DNA of 64,000 nucleotides from Mycolicibacterium vulneris (GCF_002104765.1 NZ_NCXM01000022.1:45740-109739), one strand, 5' to 3'; positions 28,076 to 37,136 are shown, counted from the stretch's first letter. The notes: generated by a model from the sequence alone, not told the origin. Program-made: numbers and translations.

Positions 28076-28780
28076 ATGAACGATTCAGCCGAAGGCGCGG
28101 CCCGGCGCGATGCGAACCGACCCAGGCGTGGCGGGTCGCCCCTGGCGGCGCTGTCCCTGGTTTGCGTCGGGCTGCTCATCGGCGGCATCACCATCGGGGT
28201 CGCCGTGGGCGGTGTCATGCCGTTGCCCTACGGCCCGCCAGGCGCCGTGGTGAGCTACGTCCGCGCCCAGCCGACCGCCGTGCGCATCATCGCGGTTGCG
28301 ACGTTCGCGTCGTCGGTGCCGCTGGCGCTCTACGCGGCGGTCGCGGCCGCCCGGTTGCGCCGGCTCGGGGCCGGCGCCGGGTCGGCCGCGGTCGCGCTGA
28401 CCGGCGGCGCCCTGGCTGCCGGTGCGCTCGGCCTGGCCGGACTCCTGGGTTGGGCGTTGTCGATACGGGACGTCGCGGCGAATGCCGCGGTCGTCAGGGC
28501 GCTCTACCTGCTGGTGTTTCTCACCGGCGGCCCGGGGCACATCGTGGCGTTGGGCCTGCTGGTCGGCGCCCTCGCGGCGCCCGGCAACAGATTGCTGCCC
28601 CGGCCGATCGCCCGGATCGGTGTGGCGACGGCCGCCCTCGCCGAAGCGACGACTGCGGTGCTGATCTGGCCGGCGCTGGGCGTCATCCTGCCGATCGCGC
28701 GGGTACTGGCGCTGACCTGGCTAATGGCGGCAGGAGTTGCGCTATCCCCTGCGGCGCAACGAAATTCGGCCGCCCGGTGA
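28076..28780 (+). CDS. Conserved hypothetical membrane protein
   Basis: A 234-residue protein with about six predicted transmembrane segments (first near 26-48, then about 62-85, 102-125, 137-160, 175-195 and 200-222) and a charged N-terminus. ATG 28076 is preferred over GTG 28046 because the extra ten residues are arginine-rich and poorly placed. I recognise no family. It follows the transglutaminase gene by 52 bp and may be on the same transcript; it converges on the MBL-fold gene. Confidence 0.65.
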   Translation: MNDSAEGAARRDANRPRRGGSPLAALSLVCVGLLIGGITIGVAVGGVMPLPYGPPGAVVSYVRAQPTAVRIIAVATFASSVPLALYAAVAAARLRRLGAGAGSAAVALTGGALAAGALGLAGLLGWALSIRDVAANAAVVRALYLLVFLTGGPGHIVALGLLVGALAAPGNRLLPRPIARIGVATAALAEATTAVLIWPALGVILPIARVLALTWLMAAGVALSPAAQRNSAAR

Positions 28781-28789
28781 GCCGCGGCG

Positions 28790-29632
28790 TCACGAAGGCG
28801 CGTCCACCTGGACCCGGTGCAGGTCGTCACCGAGCTCGATGCGCCCACTGAACTGCGCGGCCGCCAGGGCCCGCCACTGTTCTTCCTGGCCGGGCACCAG
28901 CGCCGGCACGTAGTGCGTCATGACCAGGGTGCCCACCCCCGCGCGGGCCGCGGTGGCCGCCGCTTCCTCAACCGACGAGTGGTAGTCGCAGATGTCCTGC
29001 AGCCGCTGCTGGGGGATGTTGGCGACGATGTCCTTGCGGATCACCGTGTGCACCAGCGCGCCGGCGCCCGCCGCCAGCTCGTCCAGGCCGGCGCACGGGA
29101 CGGTGTCGCCGGCGAGCACCACCGAGGCGCCCTGGTAATCGATCCGAAAGCCGATGGTCGGGGCGACCGGCCGGTGATCGGTGGGCGCCACCTGGATGGT
29201 TATCCCGTCGCGGTCCCAGGCGGCGCCCTCGGTGTATTCGTGGATGTCCACCGCCGGCGGCTCATTGATGTCGCTGTGATGGGCGATCCGGTAGCCGATG
29301 TCGTGCCGGAACGCGTTCAGCGTCGCCGCGACCGCCTCGGCGGTCCCCGGCGGTCCGATGATCGGCAGGGGCGCGGGATCGGGGGTGAAGGTGCTGATCC
29401 ACCGCGTGATGAGGACGTCGCCCAGGTCGCCGATGTGGTCGCTGTGCAGGTGAGTCAGCAACAGCGCCGTCAAGCCGGCCGCGCCAACCCCGACCGCGGC
29501 CGCGCGCTGCAGCACGCCACGCCCGCAATCGACCAGGAACGTCTGCCCGCCGGCCCGCACCAGCGTGGATGGCCCGGCTCGGTTCGGATCGGGGATCGGA
29601 CTTCCGGTTCCCAGCAGCGTGACCTCCATCAT
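28790..29632 (-). CDS. Ribonuclease Z-like metallo-beta-lactamase fold hydrolase
   Basis: A 280-residue MBL-fold protein, homologue of Rv2407. The metal-binding HxHxDH motif is THLHSDHIGD near residue 62; further ligands are AGDTVPC (about 173) and MTHYVPA (about 243). The start MMEVTLLGTGSPIPDPNRAG fits the family; two adjacent ATGs (29632, 29629) are possible. RNase Z processes tRNA 3' ends, but this short form is also annotated arylsulfatase-like, so substrate is open. Confidence 0.83.
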   Translation of the reverse strand: MMEVTLLGTGSPIPDPNRAGPSTLVRAGGQTFLVDCGRGVLQRAAAVGVGAAGLTALLLTHLHSDHIGDLGDVLITRWISTFTPDPAPLPIIGPPGTAEAVAATLNAFRHDIGYRIAHHSDINEPPAVDIHEYTEGAAWDRDGITIQVAPTDHRPVAPTIGFRIDYQGASVVLAGDTVPCAGLDELAAGAGALVHTVIRKDIVANIPQQRLQDICDYHSSVEEAAATAARAGVGTLVMTHYVPALVPGQEEQWRALAAAQFSGRIELGDDLHRVQVDAPS

Positions 29633-29799
29633 GGAGATATCTTGCAAGACCGCGGTGGCCGTAGTGGCCCAATCAGCCGATCCGTGCGGCCTTCACCGTT
29701 TGGACACGATCTGTTTGCAGGTTCTCTTGGTGGCTTTTCCGCCGCGCGAGTTAGCCGTAGCCTGATGTGAAGCGGATCACAACCCGGCTGGAGGCCTCG

Positions 29800-30228
29800 A
29801 TGCGGATAGCGGACGTCTTGCGGAACAAGGGGGCGGCGGTGGTGACCATCAACCCGGACGCGACGGTTCGCGAGCTGCTTGCCGGGCTGAACGACCAAAA
29901 CATCGGTGCCATGGTCGTGGTCGGCGACGAGGGTGTGGTCGGCATCGTGTCGGAGCGCGACGTCGTGCGCCAGCTGCACGCGCACGGTGCCAGCGTGCTG
30001 TCCCGTCCGGTGTCCAAGATCATGACGTCGATGCTGGCCACGTGCACCAAGAACGACGAGGTTGACGCCATCAGCGTGTTGATGACCAAGAACCGGGTGC
30101 GGCACGTGCCGGTGCTGGACGGCAAGAAGCTGATCGGCATCGTCAGCATCGGTGACGTGGTGAAGACCCGAATGGAAGAGCTCGAGGCCGAGCAGCAGCA
30201 GCTGCAGTCCTACATCACCCAGGGCTGA
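29800..30228 (+). CDS. CBS-domain pair protein
   Basis: A 142-residue protein made of two CBS motifs (about 8-62 and 74-130), homologue of Rv2406c. ATG 29800 is preceded by a CTGGAGGCC ribosome-binding site and gives MRIADVLRNKGAAVVTINPD. The GIVSERDVVRQL and VSIGDVVKTRMEELE segments are typical of the adenosyl-ligand-binding pairs found in stand-alone CBS proteins. It ends with a Gln/Glu-rich helix. Binding partner and ligand unknown. Confidence 0.87.
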   Translation: MRIADVLRNKGAAVVTINPDATVRELLAGLNDQNIGAMVVVGDEGVVGIVSERDVVRQLHAHGASVLSRPVSKIMTSMLATCTKNDEVDAISVLMTKNRVRHVPVLDGKKLIGIVSIGDVVKTRMEELEAEQQQLQSYITQG

Positions 30229-30285
30229 TTGCCCGGCGGTGGGTAAGCTCCACTCGCCGAACGTGAGTGCACGCTCGTCGGCGCA

Positions 30286-30888
30286 CTAGCGCCAGGAGTA
30301 GTCGGCCCGCAGCCGGGCGGCCACCGCATCGAAGATCTCGCGATCCAGGATGGCGCCCTCGCGGCGAATGCCCTCTTCGGGCACGTCGAGCACCCGGTCG
30401 AGTCGTACCCAGCTTGGCCTGCCTTCGTAATCCCAAGGGCCGGAACCGATTCCGATCCAGTCATGATCCGCCGCGTGGCGCTCCTGGCTGGACACCATCA
30501 GCCCCAGCAGGACGCTGCGCTCCCGTCCCACCACCAGGACGGGGCGGTCCTTGCCGCGGGTGGGGTCGTCCTCGTAGACCACCCATGTCCAGACGATCTC
30601 GCCGGGATCGGCCCGGCCGTCCAGGCTCGGCGCGTACACCAGCTTGCGGGCGCGATGCGCGGTCGGGAGGCTGCCGCTGGTCACCGGCCGGCCGGTGACG
30701 GGCGCTTCGGCAGGGGGCGGCGCGACCGCGGCGATGACGTTCGCGGTGATCCGCACGGCCTGCTGCAACTCGCGCAGCACGGTCTGGGAATTCTGCACCT
30801 GCCGAACCAGGCGCGGAGCCCCGCTGAACACCAGATTCTCCGCGAAGCGCTGGAACGTCTTCCACTGGGATTTCCGGGGAGACGGCAT
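30286..30888 (-). CDS. PemK/MazF-like domain protein
   Basis: A 200-residue homologue of Rv2405. The C-terminal 120 residues resemble the PemK/MazF fold (GEIVWTWVVYEDD and GKDRPVLVVGRE, like the GDIVWVDF and RPVLVVQ strands of MazF). The N-terminal 80 residues are basic and helical. No antitoxin gene is adjacent, so a toxin role is not supported. The ATG at 30888 (MPSPRKSQWKTFQRFAENL) is taken as start; the frame stays open upstream without a protein-like pattern. Confidence 0.72.
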   Translation of the reverse strand: MPSPRKSQWKTFQRFAENLVFSGAPRLVRQVQNSQTVLRELQQAVRITANVIAAVAPPPAEAPVTGRPVTSGSLPTAHRARKLVYAPSLDGRADPGEIVWTWVVYEDDPTRGKDRPVLVVGRERSVLLGLMVSSQERHAADHDWIGIGSGPWDYEGRPSWVRLDRVLDVPEEGIRREGAILDREIFDAVAARLRADYSWR

Positions 30889-31013
30889 ATTCGCAGCATA
30901 GACGCGAGCGGCGGGCTGCGAATGTGTCCAAGTAGGTCGCGGCGGCCCTGTCTGGATACGCTGGACATACCCGCGAACCGGCCCGGAAACGGCCGCGACG
31001 CACCCCGTCAAGC

Positions 31014-32876
31014 TTGCACGCACAGGAGATTTCCATCAGCAGTTTCGCCGACAAGACCTTCACTGCGCCGGCGCAGATTCGGAATTTCTGCATCATCGCC
31101 CACATCGACCACGGCAAGTCCACGTTGGCCGACCGGATGCTCCAGCTCACCGGCGTCGTCGACGAGCGGTCCATGCGCGCCCAGTACCTGGACCGGATGG
31201 ACATCGAGCGCGAGCGCGGGATCACCATCAAGGCCCAAAACGTGCGCCTGCCGTGGAAAGTCGGCGACACCGATTACGTGCTGCACCTGATCGACACCCC
31301 TGGCCACGTCGACTTCACCTACGAGGTGTCCCGCGCGCTGGAGGCCTGCGAGGGCGCGGTGCTGCTGGTCGACGCCGCGCAGGGCATCGAGGCGCAGACC
31401 CTGGCCAACCTCTACCTGGCGCTGGACCGCGACCTGCACATCATCCCGGTGCTGAACAAGATCGACCTGCCCGCTGCCGACCCCGACCGCTACGCCGCCG
31501 AGATCGCCCACATCATCGGCTGCGAGCCGGGCGACGTGCTACGCGTATCGGGCAAGACCGGGGACGGCGTCGCCGATTTGCTCGACCACGTGGTGCGCGA
31601 GGTGCCGCCCCCGCAGGGTGTCGCCGACGCGCCGCTGCGCGCCATGATCTTCGACTCGGTCTACGACATCTACCGCGGTGTGGTGACCTACGTCCGGGTG
31701 GTGGACGGCAAGATCACGCCGCGCGAACGCATCGCGATGATGTCCACCGGCGCCACCCACGAACTGCTCGAGGTCGGCATCGTCTCGCCCGAGCCGAAGG
31801 CCAGCGACGGCCTGGGCGTGGGAGAGGTGGGATACCTGATCACCGGAGTCAAGGACGTGCGCCAGTCCAAAGTGGGTGACACGGTGACGACGGCCCGGCA
31901 CGGCGCCACCGAGGCGCTCACCGGATACCGTGAACCCAGGCCAATGGTCTACTCGGGCCTGTATCCGGTGGACGGCTCCGACTACCCGGTTCTGCGTGAC
32001 GCTCTGGACAGGCTGCAACTCAACGACGCGGCGCTGACCTACGAGCCGGAGACGTCGGTGGCGCTGGGCTTCGGATTCCGTTGTGGCTTCCTGGGTCTGC
32101 TGCACATGGAGATCACCCGGGAGCGCTTGGAGCGCGAGTTCAACCTGGACCTGATTTCGACGTCGCCCAACGTCGTCTATCGCGTGGTCAAGGAAGACAA
32201 CACTGAGATCGTGGTGACCAACCCGTCGGATTGGCCGGAAGGCAAGGTTCGCACCGTTTACGAGCCGGTGGTCAAGACCACGATCATCGCGCCCAGCGAG
32301 TTCATCGGCACCATCATGGAGCTGTGCCAGTCGCGCCGCGGTGAGCTGGGCGGCATGGATTACCTGTCGCCCGAACGGGTCGAGCTGCGCTACACCATGC
32401 CGCTGGGCGAGATCATCTTCGACTTCTTCGACTCGCTGAAGTCGCGCACCCGCGGCTACGCGAGCCTCGACTACGAGGAGGCCGGCGAGCAGGAGGCGCA
32501 ACTGGTCAAGGTCGACATCCTGCTGCAAGGCGAGGCCGTCGACGCGTTCAGCGCGATCGTCCATAAGGACGGGGCATCGGCGTACGGCAACAAGATGACC
32601 AGCAAGCTCAAAGAGCTGATCCCGCGCCAGCAGTTTGAGGTCCCCATCCAGGCCGCCATCGGATCGAAAATTATTGCGCGCGAAAACATTCGTGCGATCC
32701 GAAAGGACGTGTTGTCGAAGTGCTATGGCGGTGACATCACCCGTAAACGCAAGCTTCTGGAAAAGCAGAAGGAAGGCAAGAAACGGATGAAGACCATCGG
32801 GCGCGTGGACGTGCCGCAGGAGGCGTTCGTCGCGGCGCTGTCCGCCGACGCCGCGGGGGACAAGGGCAAGAAATAG
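31014..32876 (+). CDS. lepA: Elongation factor 4 (LepA)
   Basis: A 620-residue translational GTPase. G1 is AHIDHGKST, followed by the switch region RERGITIKA, G3 DTPGHVDF and G4 NKIDLP, then domains II, III and V and the LepA-specific C-terminal domain ending in KRMKTIGRVDVPQEAF. It back-translocates or remodels stalled ribosomes. The start is uncertain: TTG at 31014 gives the listed length, but the open frame continues upstream at least to 30951, and the M. tuberculosis protein carries a longer N-terminus. The lipoprotein genes downstream begin 3 bp after its stop. Confidence 0.95.
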   Translation: MHAQEISISSFADKTFTAPAQIRNFCIIAHIDHGKSTLADRMLQLTGVVDERSMRAQYLDRMDIERERGITIKAQNVRLPWKVGDTDYVLHLIDTPGHVDFTYEVSRALEACEGAVLLVDAAQGIEAQTLANLYLALDRDLHIIPVLNKIDLPAADPDRYAAEIAHIIGCEPGDVLRVSGKTGDGVADLLDHVVREVPPPQGVADAPLRAMIFDSVYDIYRGVVTYVRVVDGKITPRERIAMMSTGATHELLEVGIVSPEPKASDGLGVGEVGYLITGVKDVRQSKVGDTVTTARHGATEALTGYREPRPMVYSGLYPVDGSDYPVLRDALDRLQLNDAALTYEPETSVALGFGFRCGFLGLLHMEITRERLEREFNLDLISTSPNVVYRVVKEDNTEIVVTNPSDWPEGKVRTVYEPVVKTTIIAPSEFIGTIMELCQSRRGELGGMDYLSPERVELRYTMPLGEIIFDFFDSLKSRTRGYASLDYEEAGEQEAQLVKVDILLQGEAVDAFSAIVHKDGASAYGNKMTSKLKELIPRQQFEVPIQAAIGSKIIARENIRAIRKDVLSKCYGGDITRKRKLLEKQKEGKKRMKTIGRVDVPQEAFVAALSADAAGDKGKK

Positions 32877-32878
32877 TC

Positions 32879-33637
32879 ATGCGGATACGGGGGATGGCGA
32901 CGATGCTGGTGGCGGTCGCCACGTTGGCGACGGGCTGCGGTGGGGTCGTGGCGGGCACGGCGAAGCCGGCACCGAACCTGAAGCCGCAACCGCTCAGCGG
33001 CGCGACGGTCAAACAGGTGCTTCTCGACGGCCCGACGCTGTCGCGGATGCTCAATCAGACATTGGTGGCGCGGGACCCGGCCGAATTCGGCGGGCCCGAA
33101 AAGCTGTATCAGGTCAAGCGATCGATGTCGCAGGCCGGTTGCCTGGGCGTGACGGCGATGCTGCAACAGGGTGTGTACCAATCCGCCGACGTGAAAGACG
33201 TTGCATCGCAATCGTGGTGGAACAATGGCGAGCCGGCGCAGGTGATCGTGGTCGAGGAGGGCGTCGTCACGCTTCCGTCGCCCGCACAGGCCCAGGCGCT
33301 GTTCGCGCAGTTCTCCCAGCAGTGGCAGCAGTGCAACGGCATGACGACGTCGGAGCAGAGCGGCCCGATCAGCACCACGAACGTCATCAGCGACGTCCGC
33401 ACCACGGATTCCACCATCGCCGCCACCAAAACCGCGACGTCGATCCTGCCCAACATGCCGCCCCTGCGGCCCACCCCGCAGGCGCGCGCGATCGGCATCC
33501 GGTCGAACTGCCTCGTCGAGGTTCAGGTGGTGTTCTTCGGCGGGCGACGGTCCTCCGACCCGGGATCGGCCGACATCGATACCAGCGCCATCGACGTCGC
33601 GCACGCGCTGATGGACAGAGTCAGCGCCCTGGGCTGA
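32879..33637 (+). CDS. lppR: Lipoprotein with PknH-type sensor domain (LppR-like)
   Basis: A 252-residue lipoprotein. Its signal peptide ends in the lipobox LATGC (Cys near residue 20), followed by VVAGTAKPAP. The rest is a sensor domain of the kind found outside PknH and in LppR/LpqQ proteins, with conserved cysteines at GCLGV, QQCNG and NCLVE likely forming disulfides. Equivalent in position to Rv2403c. It begins 3 bp after lepA and is followed by a paralogue. Confidence 0.85.
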   Translation: MRIRGMATMLVAVATLATGCGGVVAGTAKPAPNLKPQPLSGATVKQVLLDGPTLSRMLNQTLVARDPAEFGGPEKLYQVKRSMSQAGCLGVTAMLQQGVYQSADVKDVASQSWWNNGEPAQVIVVEEGVVTLPSPAQAQALFAQFSQQWQQCNGMTTSEQSGPISTTNVISDVRTTDSTIAATKTATSILPNMPPLRPTPQARAIGIRSNCLVEVQVVFFGGRRSSDPGSADIDTSAIDVAHALMDRVSALG

Positions 33638-33673
33638 CGTCGCCCCGGGCGTCGGGAAGGGCAAGGAAGCCAA

Positions 33674-34414
33674 TTGAGAAGCAGCTGGCGCTCGCTGGCC
33701 GCATTGACTGCGGTGCTGGTGGCGAGCGGCTGCACCGAAACCACCTCTGGCACAGCAAGTCTGGGGCAAAACGCAGGGCGGGTGCCGACCGTCAAACGGG
33801 CCTTGTTCGACGGTACCGCGCTGGCAAGGCTGCTCAACCAGCCGTTCCAGCCCTACCCGCACTACTCGGAATTCGGGGGCATCGACAAATTAGGAACCAA
33901 TTGGGATAACGGGCAGCCCGCCGACTGCATCGGAGTCGTTCACCTGATGCAGCGGGGCCCGTACGGCTCCGCGCCACAAGGCACGGCGGCCGAAATGTGG
34001 GTGCACAAAGGTGGTTCCGTGAAGGTCGACAGCGTCCAGGAAGGCATCGTCGCGTTGCGGACGGACGGGGACGCCAACGCGTTGTTCGCCAAGTTCACCG
34101 CGCAGTGGCAGAGGTGCGACGGGACCACGCTGACCGTGGAGCCCCTCGATGTAGGGGGTTCGGACGCCATCTCCGGCGTGCGTGTCCTGGATTCTGTTGT
34201 CGCGGCAACGGTTTCGATGGGGTCCGGCCCACACTCAGGTTTGAAAGCAATCCCCACGGCCCGCGCCCTCGGCGTCAAGGGGCTCTACTTGGTCGAGGTC
34301 ACGGTCGACTTCATTCCCAATTCCAGTGCTGGAGATGCGGGGAACGGTGACATCAACACCACCGCCATCGATCTCACCCACGCGCTCATGGACAAACTCA
34401 GCGCCCGCAGCTGA
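33674..34414 (+). CDS. Second LppR-like lipoprotein, tandem paralogue
   Basis: A 246-residue lipoprotein starting at TTG 33674, with lipobox VASGC (Cys near 20) and the same sensor-domain layout as its upstream neighbour: VKRALFDGTALARLLNQPF parallels VKQVLLDGPTLSRMLNQTL. Conserved Cys residues recur (DCIGV, QRCDG), but the third position of the first protein is missing (GLYLVEV in place of NCLVEV). The pair arose by tandem duplication and has diverged widely. Confidence 0.83.
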   Translation: MRSSWRSLAALTAVLVASGCTETTSGTASLGQNAGRVPTVKRALFDGTALARLLNQPFQPYPHYSEFGGIDKLGTNWDNGQPADCIGVVHLMQRGPYGSAPQGTAAEMWVHKGGSVKVDSVQEGIVALRTDGDANALFAKFTAQWQRCDGTTLTVEPLDVGGSDAISGVRVLDSVVAATVSMGSGPHSGLKAIPTARALGVKGLYLVEVTVDFIPNSSAGDAGNGDINTTAIDLTHALMDKLSARS

Positions 34415-34427
34415 CGCGGCCCTACCT

Positions 34428-34544
34428 GATCGCCACTACCTGATGGTGGCGACCCGCTTCGCCCGGCTACGCCGCGCTCGCGATCGCCACTAGCTGATGG
34501 TGGCGACCCGCTTCGCCCGGCTACGCCGCGCTCGCGATCGCCAC
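34428..34544. repeat. 54-bp tandem repeat, 2.2 copies, with hairpins
   Basis: Copies begin at 34428, 34482 and (partial) 34536, with one mismatch between the full copies (ACCTG or AGCTG). Each carries an inverted repeat TCGCCAC/GTGGCGA (34430-34436 with 34446-34452 in copy 1) and the GC-rich tract CTTCGCCCGGCTACGCCGCG. It fills the space between the convergent lipoprotein and GH15 genes, where it may act as a bidirectional terminator. It resembles the short interspersed intergenic repeats of mycobacteria. Confidence 0.85.
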
Positions 34545-34545
34545 G

Positions 34546-36585
34546 TCACATCGGTGCGTTCGCGGGCTGGAACATCCCGGAGCCGTCGGCTTCCTCCTCG
34601 GCGCGGATGACGTGCACCACCGCGTTGATCAGCGCCAGGTGGGTGAACGCCTGCGGGAAGTTGCCCAGCTGCCGGCCGGTGCGCGGTTCTATCTCCTCGG
34701 CGTATAGGTGCAGCGGGCTGGCGTAGGACAGCAGTCGCTCACACAGCCGCTTGGCGCGCCGCACCTCTCCGATCTCGACGAGCGCCGACACCAGCCAGAA
34801 CGAGCAGATCGTGAAGGTGCCCTCCTCGCCGGACAGCCCGTCGTCGGTCTCCTCGACCCGGTACCGCAGCACCAGGCCCTCCTGGGTGAGTTCGTCGGCG
34901 ATCGCCAGGACGGTGTTTCGCACCCGCGGATCGTCCGGCGGTAGGAACCGGGTCAACACCACCAGCAGCAGCGAGGCGTCCAGCGCGTCGCTGCCGTAGC
35001 GCTGGGTGAATACCCCGCGCGAGTCCACGCCGTGAGTCAGGATGTCGTTCTTGATCTCCTCGGCGATCGCCCGCCACTGCTGGGCGTAGCTCTTCTCGCC
35101 CTGCCGCTCGGCCAGCTTGGCCCCGCGGTCGAGTGCCACCCAACACATCACCTTCGACGACGTGAAGTGCTGCGGTTCCCCGCGCACCTCCCAGATGCCG
35201 CGGTCCGGCTCGCGCCAGTGCTCGATCGCCTCTTCGACCTGCTTCTTCAGCACCGGCCACAACGTCTCCGGAACCTGCTCGCGTGACTTGGCGTGCAGGT
35301 AGAAGGAGTCCAGGATGGAGCCCCAGATGTCGTGCTGGATCTGGTCGTAGGCGCCGTTGCCGATCCGGACCGGGCGGGCATGGTCATAGCCGGACAAGTG
35401 GTGCAGTTCCTCTTCGACCAGGCTGCGCTCGCCGCCCACCCCGTACATGACCTGCAGCGGGTGCCGTTCGTTGTCGTTGGCGCCGGAGACGTCGGCGATG
35501 AACGCGAAGAAATCGTCGGCCTCGCGGTCCAACCCCAGGGTGTACAGACCCCACAACGCGAACGTCGAGTCGCGGACCCAGGCGTAGCGGTAATCCCAAT
35601 TGCGTTCGCCCTGAGGCGTTTCCGGCAGTGAGGTGGTGCTGGCCGCCAGCAAGGCGCCGGTGGGCGAGTAGGTCAGGCCCTTCAACGTGAGCGCGCTGCG
35701 CTGCAGGTACGCCCGCCACGGGTGATCGGGGAAGTTGCCGATGTTGATCCACTGCCGCCAACACTCGGTGGTCTGCCACATCTTGTTGGCGGCCTCTTGG
35801 TACGTCTGCGGCGCCGGGTGCTTGGTCCAGCTCAGGGCGACGAACACGTCGTCGCCCTCTTTCATCCGGGTGCGCGCGCGTGCCTCGCGGCCCTCCAGCC
35901 CGATGCGCAGATTGCTGGTGAGCCGCAGCGTCGGATGGGCGTCGGGTTCCCTGGTGGCGCGTGCGACGGCCTCGCCGTACGCGTTGGCGGAGTACTCCCA
36001 GGTGGCGCCGACGCGGTGGTAGTCGAACGCCGGCTCGCAGCTCATCATCAATTCGACGGTGCCGCTGACGCAGCGCACGGTGCGCAGCAAGATGTGCTCG
36101 GCATCCCAGTCCATCGGGGTGCGCCGATGCGTCCGCGACCGCCGCTCCAGGTCGTGCCAGGGGCCCATGACCAGCGCGTCACGCACGATCAGCCACCCGG
36201 TGTGGGTCTGCCAGGTGGTCTCCATGATGAGGCTGCCGGGAAGATACCGGCGGGCCGACGGCACCGAGACGCCGTAGGGCCCGAGCCGGAAATGACCGGC
36301 GCTGCGATCCAAAATCGCGCCGAACACGCTGGGGGAGTCCGGCCGGGGCACGCACAGCCATTCCACCGACCCGGCCGGGGAGATCAGGCAGGTGGTTTCC
36401 CAGTCCGACAGGAACGCATAGTCGGCGATCGGCGGGAAAGGGTTCCGTAAGCCGGCGCTGGGAGCGAGGGGCCCGGCCGTGCGCAAATCGATGGACGACG
36501 ACATCGACGCTGCGGAGGCGGCTTGATATGCGTCCTCGGGCAAGGCATCGGCCGGCTGGTCTTCGGGTTGGGCATGCAGAACCAT
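34546..36585 (-). CDS. Glycoside hydrolase family 15 protein, trehalase homologue
   Basis: A 679-residue GH15 protein equivalent in place to Rv2402; the M. smegmatis neighbour of the sulfate operon is a characterised trehalase. N-terminal beta-sandwich (DYAFLSDWETTCLISPAGS) to about 270, then an (alpha/alpha)6 barrel containing NWDYRYAWVRDSTFALWGL. The two catalytic carboxylates lie in GIWEVRGEPQHFT and EEGTFTICSFWLVSAL. Start at ATG 36585 (MVLHAQPED) is a compromise; MSSSIDLR (36504) and an ATG at 36684 are alternatives. Cytoplasmic, no signal peptide. Likely hydrolyses trehalose. Confidence 0.85.
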   Translation of the reverse strand: MVLHAQPEDQPADALPEDAYQAASAASMSSSIDLRTAGPLAPSAGLRNPFPPIADYAFLSDWETTCLISPAGSVEWLCVPRPDSPSVFGAILDRSAGHFRLGPYGVSVPSARRYLPGSLIMETTWQTHTGWLIVRDALVMGPWHDLERRSRTHRRTPMDWDAEHILLRTVRCVSGTVELMMSCEPAFDYHRVGATWEYSANAYGEAVARATREPDAHPTLRLTSNLRIGLEGREARARTRMKEGDDVFVALSWTKHPAPQTYQEAANKMWQTTECWRQWINIGNFPDHPWRAYLQRSALTLKGLTYSPTGALLAASTTSLPETPQGERNWDYRYAWVRDSTFALWGLYTLGLDREADDFFAFIADVSGANDNERHPLQVMYGVGGERSLVEEELHHLSGYDHARPVRIGNGAYDQIQHDIWGSILDSFYLHAKSREQVPETLWPVLKKQVEEAIEHWREPDRGIWEVRGEPQHFTSSKVMCWVALDRGAKLAERQGEKSYAQQWRAIAEEIKNDILTHGVDSRGVFTQRYGSDALDASLLLVVLTRFLPPDDPRVRNTVLAIADELTQEGLVLRYRVEETDDGLSGEEGTFTICSFWLVSALVEIGEVRRAKRLCERLLSYASPLHLYAEEIEPRTGRQLGNFPQAFTHLALINAVVHVIRAEEEADGSGMFQPANAPM

Positions 36586-36784
36586 CTGGCCATCATCGCT
36601 GCTCAGCGATCTCGCGTCCAACGTTTCGGCGAGGTGGCGTGGCGCCCGCCTAACCGCTTGCGCAGGAAGGCGGCGTGTTTTCATCACCGTGACGTTGACG
36701 CCGGCAATCGGGCAGGTGGAGTCATCCGGAGCCGCGATCTTCACATATTGGTCTTCGACGGCCGTGCCGAATAGGGTGAGCCCC

Positions 36785-36979
36785 GTGAACGCGTTCCTCA
36801 ACTGGTGGGACGGCAACGAGCTGTGGCTTTCGGGACTCCCTTTCGTACTGCAGGCCATGGTGGTGGTGCCGGTCGTGCTGGTGGTGGCCTACGCCACGGC
36901 GGCCGTGCTGGATGGCGTGCTCGGCAAGGGCATCGAGCTGATGCGCCGCGCTCGCCACGCCGACGGGACGCCCGAGTAA
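36785..36979 (+). CDS. Small membrane protein (64 residues)
   Basis: GTG start 36785 gives VNAFLNWWDGNELWLSGLPF, followed by one long membrane helix (about 20-44, VLQAMVVVPVVLVVAYATAA) and a basic tail (MRRARHADGTPE). A counterpart stands at the same place in M. tuberculosis (Rv2401A region). Divergent from the GH15 gene and 5 bp before a still smaller membrane ORF. Function unknown. Confidence 0.72.
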   Translation: MNAFLNWWDGNELWLSGLPFVLQAMVVVPVVLVVAYATAAVLDGVLGKGIELMRRARHADGTPE

Positions 36980-36984
36980 CGCCC

Positions 36985-37074
36985 ATGCCCCGGTCGCACG
37001 TGACGCTGATTCTCGCCATCCTGGTGGCGCTGGTGGTCGTGACGTGGTTGGTGACCCACCTGATGCACCACTAG
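36985..37074 (+). CDS. 29-residue single-helix membrane microprotein
   Basis: ATG 36985 to the TAG ending at 37074 encodes MPRSHVTLILAILVALVVVT and then WLVTHLMHH: a basic N-terminus, a 20-residue hydrophobic helix and a His-rich end. It begins 5 bp after the upstream small membrane gene, suggesting translational coupling. Short, so coding status is inferred from the clean topology and placement. Confidence 0.55.
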   Translation: MPRSHVTLILAILVALVVVTWLVTHLMHH

Positions 37075-37130
37075 CCGGCGCCGCCCGTTTGCTCAGCCAC
37101 CGTCGCGGTGGCGGCAACCGCAATTCCTGT

Positions 37131-37136
37131 TAGGCT
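37131..37136 (+). promoter_or_regulatory. -10 element for a leaderless transcript (sulfate operon)
   Basis: TAGGCT fits the mycobacterial TANNNT -10. It ends 7 bp before the ATG of the cysteine-rich leader ORF, the spacing expected if transcription starts at that ATG. Confidence 0.6.

Noticed and set aside
30286..30888. PemK-like gene as a toxin-antitoxin system
   Set aside because: No small antitoxin ORF adjoins it, and the protein is twice MazF length; only the domain resemblance is reported.
31014..31014. LepA gene as N-terminally truncated
   Set aside because: All GTPase and C-terminal motifs are present; only the start codon is uncertain, and the frame stays open upstream.
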